DNA of 64,000 nt from Gammaproteobacteria bacterium. Lineage in GTDB: Bacteria; Pseudomonadota; Gammaproteobacteria; Pseudomonadales; Azotimanducaceae. A model generated the notes under the pieces. That model did not search any database. It saw only the letters and a program-made list of their open reading frames with translations, and was not told the DNA's origin. Positions 55,674 to 64,000 of this stretch are shown here, in pieces. The DNA is taken from positions 186,001 through 250,000 of the forward strand of contig JAUIED010000001.1 in the NCBI GenBank assembly GCA_030428905.1, read 5' to 3'. Within the stretch, counting starts at the first letter, position 1. The number at the start of each line of letters is the position of its first letter. A program made the translations under genes and the position numbers.

Positions 55674-56554
55674 CCGCGCTGCATCAGCGCATCGATGCGG
55701 TCATCCAGCGGCGGGTGGGTAGAGAACAGCGCCTTCAGGCCGCCGCGCAAGCCGCCGCTGATGGCGAAAGCGGCCATGGACTCCGGCATCTGGCTGGGCT
55801 GTCCTGCGGCCATCTTCAGCCGCTGCAGCGCGCCCACCATGTTCTGGCGGCTGGAAAGCTCTGCACCGGCGATATCCGCGCGGAATTCGCGACGGCGGGA
55901 GAACCAGGCAACGATCATGGCGGCCAGGAAGCCAAGCACGATGTCGGCGACGATGGTCGTCACCCAGTAGCCGAGCCCCAAACCCTGTTCGTTTTTCAGG
56001 ATCACGCGATCGACGAAGAAGCCGATGATGCGGGCGAGGAACATGACAAACGTGTTCACCACGCCCTGGATGAGGGTGAGGGTGACCATGTCGCCGTTCG
56101 CTACGTGGCCCACTTCGTGGCCAAGTACCGCTTCTACCTCGCCGCGGGACATGTTCTGCAGCAGGCCGGTGCTCACTGCCACCAGGGCGTTGTTTTTGTT
56201 GGCGCCGGTGGCGAAGGCATTTGGTTCGTTGGCGGCGAAGATGGCCACTTCCGGCATGCCGATGCCGGCAGCTTTGGCCTGCCTTGCGACGGTGTCTACC
56301 AGCCAGCGTTCGGTTTCGTTGCGCGGCTGGTCGATTACCTGTGCGCCGGTGGAGCGTTTCGCCATCCACTTGGAGATGAGCAGCGACACGAACGAGCCGC
56401 CGAAGCCGATGAGGGCACAGAACACCAGCAACGCCTGCAGATCCAGGTCGACGCCGTTGTTTTTCAGGATGCCTTCAAAGCCCAGAAGGCTGAAGGTCAC
56501 ACTCGCGAGCACGATGACCGCCAGGTTGGTGGCCAGAAACAGCAGTACTCTCAT
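55670..56554 (-). CDS. htpX: Membrane metalloprotease HtpX
   Basis: 294 residues with four membrane helices and the zinc motif [10 protein letters not shown]; the third ligand Glu lies in [13 protein letters not shown]. HtpX removes damaged membrane proteins as part of the envelope stress response. Starting at ATG 56554. The gene overlaps the esterase by 4 bp, so both probably form an operon. Confidence 0.96.
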   Translation of the reverse strand: MRVLLFLATNLAVIVLASVTFSLLGFEGILKNNGVDLDLQALLVFCALIGFGGSFVSLLISKWMAKRSTGAQVIDQPRNETERWLVDTVARQAKAAGIGMPEVAIFAANEPNAFATGANKNNALVAVSTGLLQNMSRGEVEAVLGHEVGHVANGDMVTLTLIQGVVNTFVMFLARIIGFFVDRVILKNEQGLGLGYWVTTIVADIVLGFLAAMIVAWFSRRREFRADIAGAELSSRQNMVGALQRLKMAAGQPSQMPESMAAFAISGGLRGGLKALFSTHPPLDDRIDALMQRG

Positions 56555-56709
56555 GGACCGGTAAACCTCTCTCAGTTGATGGTCGTCAGACGAAATATGA
56601 TGGCATCGCCACCGAAATCAAGACTTGTTGGACACGCGGCGTACGTCACACCAGGTGAGGGAAAAAACCGCTAGCGTTCACCTCTATCCCTGCATCTATC
56701 AGGTAGCTG

Positions 56710-57330
56710 ATGGCCGAACCGCTGAGCAGTACCGGCGACGACCGGATGATGTCCTTCGAAGAGGCGGCGCACCTGCGCGCGCAGCTGCGCAAGTGGCAGG
56801 AGCGCTTGCCCCGCCTTGCTGCTGCTATGCGCCAGCGCTCCGAAGCCCTGGTTGCGGCGCACAGGGAAATACGCCTGCTGCGTGCCGCGCAGCCCTCGCA
56901 ACGCGAAGGGTCTCCCGACGACCAGGATGCGCGAGCGCGTGAGCTGCAAAGCGTCAAAGCGGCAGCGCAGTCGGAAATTCGCTCGCTGCGCACACGCAAT
57001 CAGCAGTTATGTGACGCGCTGCACATCGCGAACACGCAACTTGAACGGGCCGGTGATCGAATTCGAGAGTTGTCGGACTGCATCAGTGCCCGCACTGAGA
57101 CGGAACTGCTGCCGTCCGCCCCGGTGGAAGCAGATCCACTCACGAGCATCAAGGGTGTCGGAGGCAAGCTGGCAGCGACGCTCCGGGATGCAGGAGTGGA
57201 TTCCCTTGCGGCGCTTGCGGGGCTGGATCTGCAGGCTCTGGAGGATGAGGCGCACCCACTGTTCGGGCTCCGAGGGCGCATACGCCGTGACAACTGGGTG
57301 GGGCAAGCCAGAGCGCTATCCGCCCAGTAG
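56710..57330 (+). CDS. Coiled-coil protein with C-terminal helix-hairpin-helix domain
   Basis: 206 residues: an N-terminal coiled-coil-rich region (AHLRAQLRKWQERLPRLAAAM, ELQSVKAAAQSEIRSLRTRNQ), then a helix-hairpin-helix pair (SIKGVGGKLAATLRDAGVDSLAALAGL, FGLRGRIRRDNW), like those in DUF4332-type domains. HhH domains bind nucleic acid backbone or protein. No closer family is recognised. Confidence 0.75.
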   Translation: MAEPLSSTGDDRMMSFEEAAHLRAQLRKWQERLPRLAAAMRQRSEALVAAHREIRLLRAAQPSQREGSPDDQDARARELQSVKAAAQSEIRSLRTRNQQLCDALHIANTQLERAGDRIRELSDCISARTETELLPSAPVEADPLTSIKGVGGKLAATLRDAGVDSLAALAGLDLQALEDEAHPLFGLRGRIRRDNWVGQARALSAQ

Positions 57331-57493
57331 CGGGCGCGGGTCGCAATGCTGCGCCTGCCGCTGCCATGCTCGTCGCCCATTAGTGCAGTTACATCATGTC
57401 AGTGCGTCGCTGTTCGCGCAGGATGGCAATCGTCGAGGCGTCTCTGGTCGATACATCAAGGATGACCTGTCTCGGCAGCGCGGCCGGCGCCTG

Positions 57494-59242
57494 CTATGGA
57501 AGGATTTGGCGTCCGGTCGCGCCCTGTTTTGCGGCCTCTTCCAGAACCTCGCGCCAGCGTTGGAAGACGAGCAGGGCACCGGCGTCTTCGAACACCCGCT
57601 GGTGCGATGCCCGCTCGCCCATATAGGCGGCGATTGCTTCAGGCGCGGAGATGGTGTCGTGGCGACCGTGCCACAGCGTCACCGGCGCCGTCAGCCGTTC
57701 CAACGGTAGCGTTGGATGCGCGGCAAACGCGCGGAGCTCATCGATGATGCCGGCAGAATTCACCGCGAGGCTCTCCAACGTGCTGGCCACCAGGTGCTCC
57801 ATAACCAGCGGCTGATTCTGCAAAACGGCGGCATCTACGGCGCTGGCACCGTATGTTCTTGTAACCAGGCGCCGATGCAGGGAGTCGGAGGAGCGGCTGC
57901 GCAGGATGTTGAAGAACGAGTTGAGCATCCACGGTTGTTTTGCCAGGTTTGAGCGCAGTTGCACCAGCGGACCATGGCGTGCGGTATCGGTGGCACTGGG
58001 GAGGCGCCCTGACACGCACAGGAGGTGTTCGCATCGTTCAGGGACTGCACAGGCTGCCGCCAGCGCGTGGGCAGCGCCGGACAACACGCCGATGAACACG
58101 GCGGAGCGGACCTCCAGTGTGTCGAGAATGCTCAGCATGTCGGTCGCCACGGAGGCGAATCCATATTGTGGGTGCGGGTCTGAAAAGCCGCAGCCGGGGC
58201 GATCGGGCACGATCACGCGCAGGCCCAATTCCCGGGCCGTGCGATCGGTGCCGGGCAGCAGGCGCGAGCCACCCACCGCCTCGTGAAAATACAGTACCGG
58301 CTGCGGACCAGAGCCATACACGCGGAACGCGAGCTTGCGCCCGTCCGGGGTGATGGTGAACTGGTATGCCGGATAGTCCTGATCGGATAGCTCCTGCGCG
58401 CTGTTATAAGGTGATTCGGCGACGGTCGCTGCGAGGATGACGCTGAGCTGGGTGATCACCAGAATCAGATCGCTCTGCCGCTTGACACCGGTCTTGTCGA
58501 ACACCGATTGCAGCTGGTTGCGGGCGGTGTTCACCGAAATGCCGAGGCTGCTGGCGGCCTCCTTCAGCGGCAGGCCAGCGGCCAGCTTGAGCGTGACGTT
58601 GGTTTCCGCGTCGGTGAGCGCAAAGCTCGACTGCAGTACGCGTCGCAGACTGTTCGAGGCGCTGTCGTGAGCGATGAACAGCGCCAGGCGAGCGCCGGGA
58701 TGGGCGAGCCGTAGCGCTGTCGGTAAGCGATCGGCGCTGATGACATAGCCGAAGCGGCTCGCCTCTCCGGATCGGCGCAGGGTCACCAGAGCCTGATGTG
58801 CGATGCCGTTGCTGAGCTTTGCGCAGGCGTCGTCCAGCTCAGCTTGCGATTCGGAGCTGGTGCAGTGCAATCGCTCCTGCACGCTGCCGTGTACATACTT
58901 GTTCAGGCCGACGAAGTTGGGCGAGAACGCCAGCGCGGAGCGATCCTCGGTTAGCAGGGCGTATGCGTACTGCGAGGGACCATCCGCATCGCCTGCGCCG
59001 CGCAGCTGCCAGGCCAGAGACTCTGCGTGGCTGAGGTGAGAAAGAAAGTCAGCAGGGTTCATTGTGGCCAGGTCGTCGGCATGGCGGGCAACCTCTTCGG
59101 CGACCGCATCCCATTGCGTCGGATCCATGGCATAGGCCGTCAGCGTCTCCAGCAGCCGACCGACCGGCATTGGTGCGCGCTGCGTGTGGGAGCTGTTTGC
59201 GGTGGTTGCCGGCACGTGGGTTCCCGTTGGCCAAGGTTGCAT
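57494..59242 (-). CDS. LuxR-type regulator fused to an alpha/beta-hydrolase domain lacking catalytic His
   Basis: About 582 residues: an N-terminal region of about 200 residues, a LuxR helix-turn-helix (LTDAETNVTLKLAAGLPLKE, SLGISVNTARNQLQSVFDKTGV), then an alpha/beta hydrolase. The hydrolase has a degenerate serine elbow (IGVLSGAAHALA, that is VLSGA rather than GxSxG) and an acid in LWHGRHDTIS, but the position usually occupied by catalytic His (AGHLL) reads EDAGALLVFQRW. The HTH in the middle rather than the C-terminus is unusual. I chose ATG 59242 (MQPWPTG); the frame is open to GTG/ATG up to 59416, so the start is uncertain. Confidence 0.8.
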   Translation of the reverse strand: MQPWPTGTHVPATTANSSHTQRAPMPVGRLLETLTAYAMDPTQWDAVAEEVARHADDLATMNPADFLSHLSHAESLAWQLRGAGDADGPSQYAYALLTEDRSALAFSPNFVGLNKYVHGSVQERLHCTSSESQAELDDACAKLSNGIAHQALVTLRRSGEASRFGYVISADRLPTALRLAHPGARLALFIAHDSASNSLRRVLQSSFALTDAETNVTLKLAAGLPLKEAASSLGISVNTARNQLQSVFDKTGVKRQSDLILVITQLSVILAATVAESPYNSAQELSDQDYPAYQFTITPDGRKLAFRVYGSGPQPVLYFHEAVGGSRLLPGTDRTARELGLRVIVPDRPGCGFSDPHPQYGFASVATDMLSILDTLEVRSAVFIGVLSGAAHALAAACAVPERCEHLLCVSGRLPSATDTARHGPLVQLRSNLAKQPWMLNSFFNILRSRSSDSLHRRLVTRTYGASAVDAAVLQNQPLVMEHLVASTLESLAVNSAGIIDELRAFAAHPTLPLERLTAPVTLWHGRHDTISAPEAIAAYMGERASHQRVFEDAGALLVFQRWREVLEEAAKQGATGRQILP

Positions 59243-59396
59243 GTTTGCCCGCACCGAGGCTGCCGTCAACGTTGCCGGATCGTTGGACGGTTTTGATATA
59301 AGCGACGTAACCTCAGAGAAAAAAAGAACTTTTGCTTTCTTGATCCTGTGGCTATAGTTGGGCCCACCTGAGAACGGACAGCGAATCGAGAAGCGC

Positions 59397-59627
59397 ATGA
59401 CAACGCAAACGGGCATTCCCGTTGCCGTTGATCACCGCTCACGTCGCTCCGGCGAAGACCGCCGGTCGGAAATGGATAGGCGCCGTACATCGAAGGGATT
59501 ATTCGAGCTGAGAGCCAGACGAGAAGGACTCGTCTCCGATCGAAGGACAAACCCACGCCGGGTCGAAGATGGCAAAGGCCGCGTACGTTGGTATGCGTTC
59601 TGGCGCCGAGCGGAAGACCAAGGGTAA
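59397..59627 (+). CDS. Small Arg-rich protein of unknown function
   Basis: 76 residues with repeated basic motifs (RRSGEDRRSEMDRRR, SDRRTNPRR), resembling the disordered basic N-termini often found before PilZ or other signalling domains, here alone. A GAGAAG ribosome site lies near ATG 59397. It runs antisense to the extended N-terminus of the LuxR-hydrolase gene. Moderate doubt whether it is expressed. Confidence 0.45.
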   Translation: MTTQTGIPVAVDHRSRRSGEDRRSEMDRRRTSKGLFELRARREGLVSDRRTNPRRVEDGKGRVRWYAFWRRAEDQG

Positions 59628-59782
59628 CAAGAAGGGGTAAAGAACAGAGTTCTTGCGGCGCGCGCACGTTTTGTGTGCGTACGTAAAAAGCTCGCAAACC
59701 CTGCCTCATCAGAGGAATTGCGGATGGGCCAATGCTGCTCGTCCGCTACAATTCGTGTGACAAATCCACTGGAGTAGGAAGT

Positions 59783-60412
59783 ATGAAGTCGCTCGTGCGC
59801 GTTGCTGCTACGGCTATTGTTTTTTCGCTCTGCACAGCAGGTGCCTGGGCGGGCGATGCTGCTGCAGGTAAGGGGTCATATCTGGTGTGTTCCGCTTGCC
59901 ATGGGCAGAACGGCGAGGGTAACGCAGCGCTCAACGCACCACGCCTGGCGGGCCAGGAGGGCTGGTACATCAAGCGCCAGCTGGCGGCCTACAACGCCGG
60001 CATGCGGGGCACCCAACCGGGCGACATGTATGGCATGCAGATGCGGAACATGGCGAACTCGGTATCTGGCGAGGCGGCGATAGACAATTTGATTGCCTAT
60101 ATCGGTACGCTCGAACCGCCGGCTAGCACGCCAACCGTAAGCGGTGACGCTGCCGTGGGCAAAGCGCTCTATGCGGTATGTGTTGCTTGCCACGGCGCGC
60201 AGGCGGAAGGCCTTGAGCAGATGGGCGGGCCGCGCTTGGCGGGTCAGAGCGACTGGTATCTGGTTCGACAGCTCCAGAATTACAAGAAAGGTCTGCGCGG
60301 CTATCACGAGAAGGACAGCTTTGGCCGACAGATGGAGTCCATGGTCGGTACTCTGGTGGATGATGCAGCCATCAACAACGTTGTCGCCTACATCAACTCT
60401 CTCGCAAAGTAG
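59783..60412 (+). CDS. Diheme c-type cytochrome (c4/c553-like)
   Basis: 209 residues: signal peptide (RVAATAIVFSLCTAGAWA) and two tandem cytochrome c domains with CSACH and CVACH, each followed by the APRLAGQ/GPRLAGQ and RQL segments seen in cytochrome c4 and c553. GGAGTAGGAA precedes ATG 59783. It is upstream of alr by 9 bp on the same strand, but functional linkage is unclear. Confidence 0.92.
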   Translation: MKSLVRVAATAIVFSLCTAGAWAGDAAAGKGSYLVCSACHGQNGEGNAALNAPRLAGQEGWYIKRQLAAYNAGMRGTQPGDMYGMQMRNMANSVSGEAAIDNLIAYIGTLEPPASTPTVSGDAAVGKALYAVCVACHGAQAEGLEQMGGPRLAGQSDWYLVRQLQNYKKGLRGYHEKDSFGRQMESMVGTLVDDAAINNVVAYINSLAK

Positions 60413-60421
60413 TATGCGTTC

Positions 60422-61450
60422 GTGACCGCCAGGCTGACTGTCGACCTGGCGGCGCTGCTGGCGAACTACCACCTGCTGGCAGCAGAGTCCGCCGTAGGGG
60501 CGGTGGTCAAAGCCGATGCCTACGGCCTGGGCGCAGGGCCCGTTACTGCGGCCCTGCACCACGCAGGTTGCCGCCATTTTTTCGTTGCAACGCCGTCTGA
60601 GGCGCTGACGCTCGACGTCGATGCGCGGGTGTATGTGTTCGCTGGTGTCGGCTCTGATGAAGATGCGGCGCTACTGCACGAGGCGGGCGTGCGGCCCGTG
60701 CTCAACGACGATCGGCAGGCGGCAATCTGGCGTCGAGCGGGCAATGGTCCTTGCGCTGTGCATGTGGACACCGGCATGCGCCGGCTTGGCTTCACACCGC
60801 AGGCGTTCCGGGAGGCAGACCTGTCCGGCCTCCAGGTGGAGCTGCTGCTCACCCACTATGCTTGTGCCGACGAGCCACAGCACCCCATGAACGCCGCGCA
60901 ACGGCGCGAATTCGAAGCCAGCCGTGCGCGCTTGCCGAAGGTACCTACAAGTCTCGGTAACAGCGCGGCCATTCTTACGGGGCCAGCATGGGTGGGTGAT
61001 CTTGGCCGTCCGGGCATTGCGCTGTATGGCGGCAACCCCTTCGCAAACCGGGTAAACCCAATGCGGCCGGTTGCGACCCTGGAAGGGCAGGTGCTCCAGG
61101 TGCGCAACGTCGCCGCAGGAGACGCGGTGGGTTACGGAGCGACCTATGTTGCGGAACGCGCCTGCCGCATCGCCACTGTGGGCGCGGGATATGCGGATGG
61201 CGTACCGCGGCAGCTTTCTGGTGTCGGCCGCGTTGCAGCAGGCGGAGGGTTCTGCCGGATCGCCGGTCGGGTGAGCATGGATGCCGTGCAGATCAATGTG
61301 TCGGACGTGGATGTCTCGGTGGGCGACTGGGTGGAGTTTTTCGGTGCTCGGGTGCCGGTCGATGAGGTGGCGGCACACGCGAGCACCATTTCCTACGAAG
61401 TGCTCACCGGCATCGGTGCACGGGTGCTCAGGCGCTATCTGACTCCCTGA
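60422..61450 (+). CDS. alr: Alanine racemase
   Basis: 342 residues with PLP lysine motif VVKADAYGLG, HVDTGMRRLGF, catalytic Tyr in GYGATY, and C-terminal AGRVSMDAVQINV. It interconverts L- and D-alanine using PLP. The start is GTG 60422. Near it are a Lrp-type regulator and alanine dehydrogenase. The stop overlaps the convergent lrp-type gene by 16 bp. Confidence 0.94.
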   Translation: MTARLTVDLAALLANYHLLAAESAVGAVVKADAYGLGAGPVTAALHHAGCRHFFVATPSEALTLDVDARVYVFAGVGSDEDAALLHEAGVRPVLNDDRQAAIWRRAGNGPCAVHVDTGMRRLGFTPQAFREADLSGLQVELLLTHYACADEPQHPMNAAQRREFEASRARLPKVPTSLGNSAAILTGPAWVGDLGRPGIALYGGNPFANRVNPMRPVATLEGQVLQVRNVAAGDAVGYGATYVAERACRIATVGAGYADGVPRQLSGVGRVAAGGGFCRIAGRVSMDAVQINVSDVDVSVGDWVEFFGARVPVDEVAAHASTISYEVLTGIGARVLRRYLTP

Positions 61451-61941
61451 CGAGGCTGGCGAATCGGCAGCTCGGTTTTCTTCACCACCGTGCGCAGGGC
61501 GAAGTTCGATTGCACTCGGGCGACACCCGGCAACCGCGTCAGGTGTTGAGAGTGCACCCGCTCGTAATCCCGTGCGTCGGCGACGATAACGCGCAGCAGA
61601 TAGTCCGCGTCGCCTGACATCAGGTAGCACTCCATCACCTCCGGCAGGTCCCGCACGGCATTCTCGAAACGCTCGAGGTCGCCCTGCTGCTGGCTGGTCA
61701 GTGTGATCGCCACGAAGACGTTGTCCGGGTAGCCCGCCAGCGTCTGGTCCACCAGACCGACGGTACCGATCAGCAAGCCGGCTTCGGCGAGCCGTCGCAC
61801 ACGGCGAAGGCATGCCGATTCCGACAGGCTTACCCGTTCGGCCAGCGCCGTGTTTGACAGGCTGGCGTCGAGTTGCAGCTCGTGGAGGATGCGACGGTCT
61901 GTGCGGTCAACGTCCCGATAGGTGATGGAATCTGCGGCCAT
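61435..61941 (-). CDS. Lrp/AsnC-family transcriptional regulator
   Basis: 168 residues with HTH NTALAERVSLSESACLRRVRRL and the RAM ligand domain (VMECYLMSGDADYLLRVIV). It is divergent from ald by about 120 bp, the usual arrangement of alanine-sensing Lrp relatives such as AldR. ATG 61941 begins MAADSITYRD. It probably responds to alanine and acts on ald and the region in between. Confidence 0.9.
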   Translation of the reverse strand: MAADSITYRDVDRTDRRILHELQLDASLSNTALAERVSLSESACLRRVRRLAEAGLLIGTVGLVDQTLAGYPDNVFVAITLTSQQQGDLERFENAVRDLPEVMECYLMSGDADYLLRVIVADARDYERVHSQHLTRLPGVARVQSNFALRTVVKKTELPIRQPRQGVR

Positions 61942-62061
61942 TGGCGAGTAAAGGTCCAAAAAGTTGCGGTAATTGTGCTTGCAGCCTCATATTTTGCAAG
62001 GAAGTGCCGTGTGGTTGGAGCTATCTTGACCGTACAAATCACATTTTCAGGAGCTCAGCGC

Positions 62062-63159
62062 ATGCGTATCGGTGTGCCGAAAGAGATCAAGGTTCATGAG
62101 TACCGGGTGGGATTGTCACCGGCGTCGGTGCAGGAGCTCACGGCGTTGCAGCACGAGGTCGTGGTGGAGCGCGGTGCCGGGGAAGGTATCGGCTTTACTG
62201 ACGCGATGTACAGCAAAGCTGGTGCGAGCATCGTTGATGTTGAAGATGCTTTTGCCGCAGATCTGGTCGTGAAGGTGAAGGAGCCTCAACTCGCCGAGTG
62301 TGCGCGCCTTCGTCAAGGTCAGATTCTCTTTACCTACCTGCACCTTGCGGCGGACAGGCCACAGGCAGAAGCGCTGCTCGCATCGGGCGTAACGGCCATT
62401 GCCTATGAAACGGTGGTTGGAAAAACTGGAGGTTTGCCCTTGCTCATGCCCATGAGTGAGGTGGCGGGCCGTATGTCCATCCAGGTGGGCGCCTGGTGCC
62501 TGCAGCGCGCCAATGGCGGCCGCGGCACGCTGCTCGGCGGGGTGCCCGGTGTGCAGCCTGGCAAAGTGGTCATCATTGGCGGCGGCATCTCAGGCTCCAA
62601 CGCAGCGGCTATGGCCGTGGGCATGCAGGCAGACGTCACTATTCTGGAGAAATCGGTGGATCGCATGCGCACGCTGGTGGATCACTTCGAAGGGCGCGCC
62701 CGCGTACTCATGGCCTCAGACGACAACATCGAGCAGAGCGTGTTGGGTGCAGACCTGGTAGTGGGCGCGGTGCTCATTCCAGGTTCCGCAGCGCCGAAGG
62801 TGGTGAAGCGCGATCTCGTCAAGCGGATGCCCAACGGCGCAGCCATGGTCGACATCTCCATCGATCAGGGTGGTTGCTTTGAAACCAGCCGGCCGACTAA
62901 CCACGATGAGCCGATCTACATGGACGAAGGTGTCGTGCATTACTGCGTGACCAACATGCCGGGCGCGGTTGCACGCACCTCTACGATGGCGCTGAACAAC
63001 GTTACGCTACCCTACGTGAAGGCGCTGGCCGGAGTAGGCTGGCGGCAGGCGTTTGCTGCCGACGAAGGGTTCGCCAAAGGGTTGAACGTACACGAAGGCC
63101 GCCTGCTCCATGCTGGTGTGGCGGAGGCGCTCAGCCTGCCTCTGTCAGATGCCGCGTAA
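62062..63159 (+). CDS. ald: Alanine dehydrogenase
   Basis: 365 residues with RIGVPKEIKVHEYRVGLSP, catalytic Lys in VKVKEPQ and His in FTYLHLA, Rossmann motif IIGGGISGSN, and NMPGAVARTST. It oxidises L-alanine to pyruvate and ammonium with NAD+ (and the reverse). AGGAG at 62049 sits 8 bp before ATG 62062. It is followed at 44 bp by the aminotransferase. Confidence 0.96.
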   Translation: MRIGVPKEIKVHEYRVGLSPASVQELTALQHEVVVERGAGEGIGFTDAMYSKAGASIVDVEDAFAADLVVKVKEPQLAECARLRQGQILFTYLHLAADRPQAEALLASGVTAIAYETVVGKTGGLPLLMPMSEVAGRMSIQVGAWCLQRANGGRGTLLGGVPGVQPGKVVIIGGGISGSNAAAMAVGMQADVTILEKSVDRMRTLVDHFEGRARVLMASDDNIEQSVLGADLVVGAVLIPGSAAPKVVKRDLVKRMPNGAAMVDISIDQGGCFETSRPTNHDEPIYMDEGVVHYCVTNMPGAVARTSTMALNNVTLPYVKALAGVGWRQAFAADEGFAKGLNVHEGRLLHAGVAEALSLPLSDAA

Positions 63160-63203
63160 TTGCGGTTGAATGCTGCAGAAGCTCGTACAGGGAATCTCTC
63201 ATC

Positions 63204-64000
63204 ATGGCCGACCCGTTGCACAATGAGTTTCCACCGGAATCGGTGGAGGCAAAAGATCTTGCGCACGTCTTTCACCCCACCACCAACCTGAAGCTGCACG
63301 CGCAGACCGGCCCGGCAGTGCACGAACGCGCTGCTGGTGTGTACCTGTGGGACAACCAGGGCAAACAGTACCTGGAAGGCATGGCGGGGTTGTGGTGCAC
63401 GGCGCTCGGCTACGGTGAGGAGGAACTGGTGCGGGTTGCCGAAGCGCAGCTCAGAAAACTCTCCTATTCCCAGCTTTTTGGTGGCAAGACCAACGAGCCC
63501 AGCGTTCTGCTGGCCGAGAAGCTGAAGGCCATGGCGCCGTTCGATGCCGGGCGTGTGTTCTTCGGTTTGTCGGGAAGCGATGCGAACGACACACAGCTGA
63601 AGCTCATGTGGTACTACAACAATGCAGTAGGCCGGCCCGAAAAGAAGAAGATCATCTCGCGTATGCGCGGCTACCACGGTGTTACCGTGGCGGCGGGTTC
63701 GCTGACAGGCCTGCCGCATTTTCATGGGCACTTCGATCTGCCGATTGCTGGCGTCCTCCATACAGATGCACCTCACTACTACCGCGGCGCAGAAGATGGA
63801 GAGTCCGAAGCGGCTTTTGTGGCGCGCATTGTGGGCAACCTTGAAGCGCTGATCGAACGGGAAGGGGCTGAGACGATCGCCGCGTTCATCGCCGAGCCGG
63901 TGCTGGGTGCGGGCGGCGTCATCGTGCCGCCAGCAGGGTACTACGAGGCCGTGCAGGCGGTGATGCGCAAGCACGACATCTTCTTCATCGACGATGAGGT
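63204..64000 (+). CDS. Class III aminotransferase (omega-amino acid type), truncated by window end
   Basis: The frame is open to the last base; 265 complete codons are visible. GMAGLWCTALGYG and SGSDANDTQLKLMWYYNN, with MRGYHGVTVA for PLP, match omega-amino acid:pyruvate transaminases. The visible part ends in FFIDDEV, just before the PLP Lys. AGGGA precedes ATG 63204. Together with alr and ald it suggests transfer of amino groups to pyruvate, making alanine. Confidence 0.9.
   Translation, partial: MADPLHNEFPPESVEAKDLAHVFHPTTNLKLHAQTGPAVHERAAGVYLWDNQGKQYLEGMAGLWCTALGYGEEELVRVAEAQLRKLSYSQLFGGKTNEPSVLLAEKLKAMAPFDAGRVFFGLSGSDANDTQLKLMWYYNNAVGRPEKKKIISRMRGYHGVTVAAGSLTGLPHFHGHFDLPIAGVLHTDAPHYYRGAEDGESEAAFVARIVGNLEALIEREGAETIAAFIAEPVLGAGGVIVPPAGYYEAVQAVMRKHDIFFIDDE

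Noticed and set aside
63012-63974. A 320-codon minus-strand frame near the window end
   Set aside because: It is antisense to ald and to a class III aminotransferase with clear motifs on the plus strand.

Overview
The window is a GC-rich, densely packed bacterial chromosome segment with no rRNA, tRNA, prophage or CRISPR that I can see. Gene content and order (polA; engB next to a diheme cytochrome c4, dsbA and an endonuclease/exonuclease/phosphatase gene; DNA polymerase II, htpX, csrA, YgiQ, ArfB) point to a gammaproteobacterium. The many periplasmic c-type cytochromes, the PQQ dehydrogenase, the lipid and steroid-type enzymes and the LLM flavoprotein fit an aerobic, probably aquatic heterotroph. 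I cannot name a genus from sequence alone.

Layout. 1-9.9 kb: the 3' part of polA, a MerC-like protein, a lipoprotein M3 peptidase, engB, cytochrome c4, dsbA, an EEP-family hydrolase and a PQQ quinohemoprotein alcohol dehydrogenase. 10-12.5 kb: a BlaI-type repressor, an M56 (BlaR1-like) membrane protease carrying a TonB-like C-terminal domain, and a tonB gene ending in a clear terminator; two matching palindromes lie between the repressor and the PQQ gene. 12.5-16 kb: a glutathione transferase, a decayed Rieske oxygenase gene with a MITE-like hairpin element at its 5' edge, and an acyl-CoA ligase. 16-24 kb: an OmpA-type protein, a coiled-coil protein, a membrane protein, an ENPP-type phosphodiesterase, an MFS exporter, DNA polymerase II and an AAA/DUF4143 ATPase preceded by repeated operator-like motifs. 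24-32.6 kb: a sterol desaturase-type protein and a DUF1295 protein whose start codons overlap on opposite strands, a glycerophosphodiester phosphodiesterase, ArfB, a gluzincin-like protein, a quinone oxidoreductase, an FMN glutamate-synthase-like protein and a serine hydrolase. 32.7-38.8 kb: MAPEG followed by a complete GlpSTPQUV-type glycerol ABC transporter. 38.7-45.4 kb: a cation/proton antiporter, YgiQ and a LemA-TPM-TPM operon. 45.3-46.3 kb: a VapBC-like toxin-antitoxin pair between two identical 34-bp direct repeats that duplicate the 3' end of the last TPM gene. 46.3-57.5 kb: an LLM oxidoreductase, M20 peptidase, TetR, a stand-alone csrA, an octaheme-TPR cytochrome, serine hydrolase, CDP-alcohol phosphatidyltransferase, NAD(P)-binding protein, esterase, htpX and an HhH protein. 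57.5-64 kb: a LuxR-alpha/beta-hydrolase fusion lacking the usual catalytic His, a small Arg-rich ORF, a second diheme cytochrome, and an alanine-metabolism block (alr, Lrp-type regulator, ald, class III aminotransferase) running off the end.

How genes work together. The glycerol transporter (import), GlpQ-type phosphodiesterase (releases glycerol-3-phosphate) and acyl-CoA ligase suggest use of lipid-derived carbon. alr plus ald would turn D-alanine through L-alanine to pyruvate and ammonium under control of the Lrp-type regulator. Ten convergent gene pairs overlap at their 3' ends, and very few intrinsic terminators are visible, so the region is unusually compact. The points most worth following are the asymmetric GlpS/GlpT ATPase pair, the repeat-bounded toxin-antitoxin insertion, the BlaI/M56-TonB circuit with paired operators, and the LuxR-hydrolase fusion.
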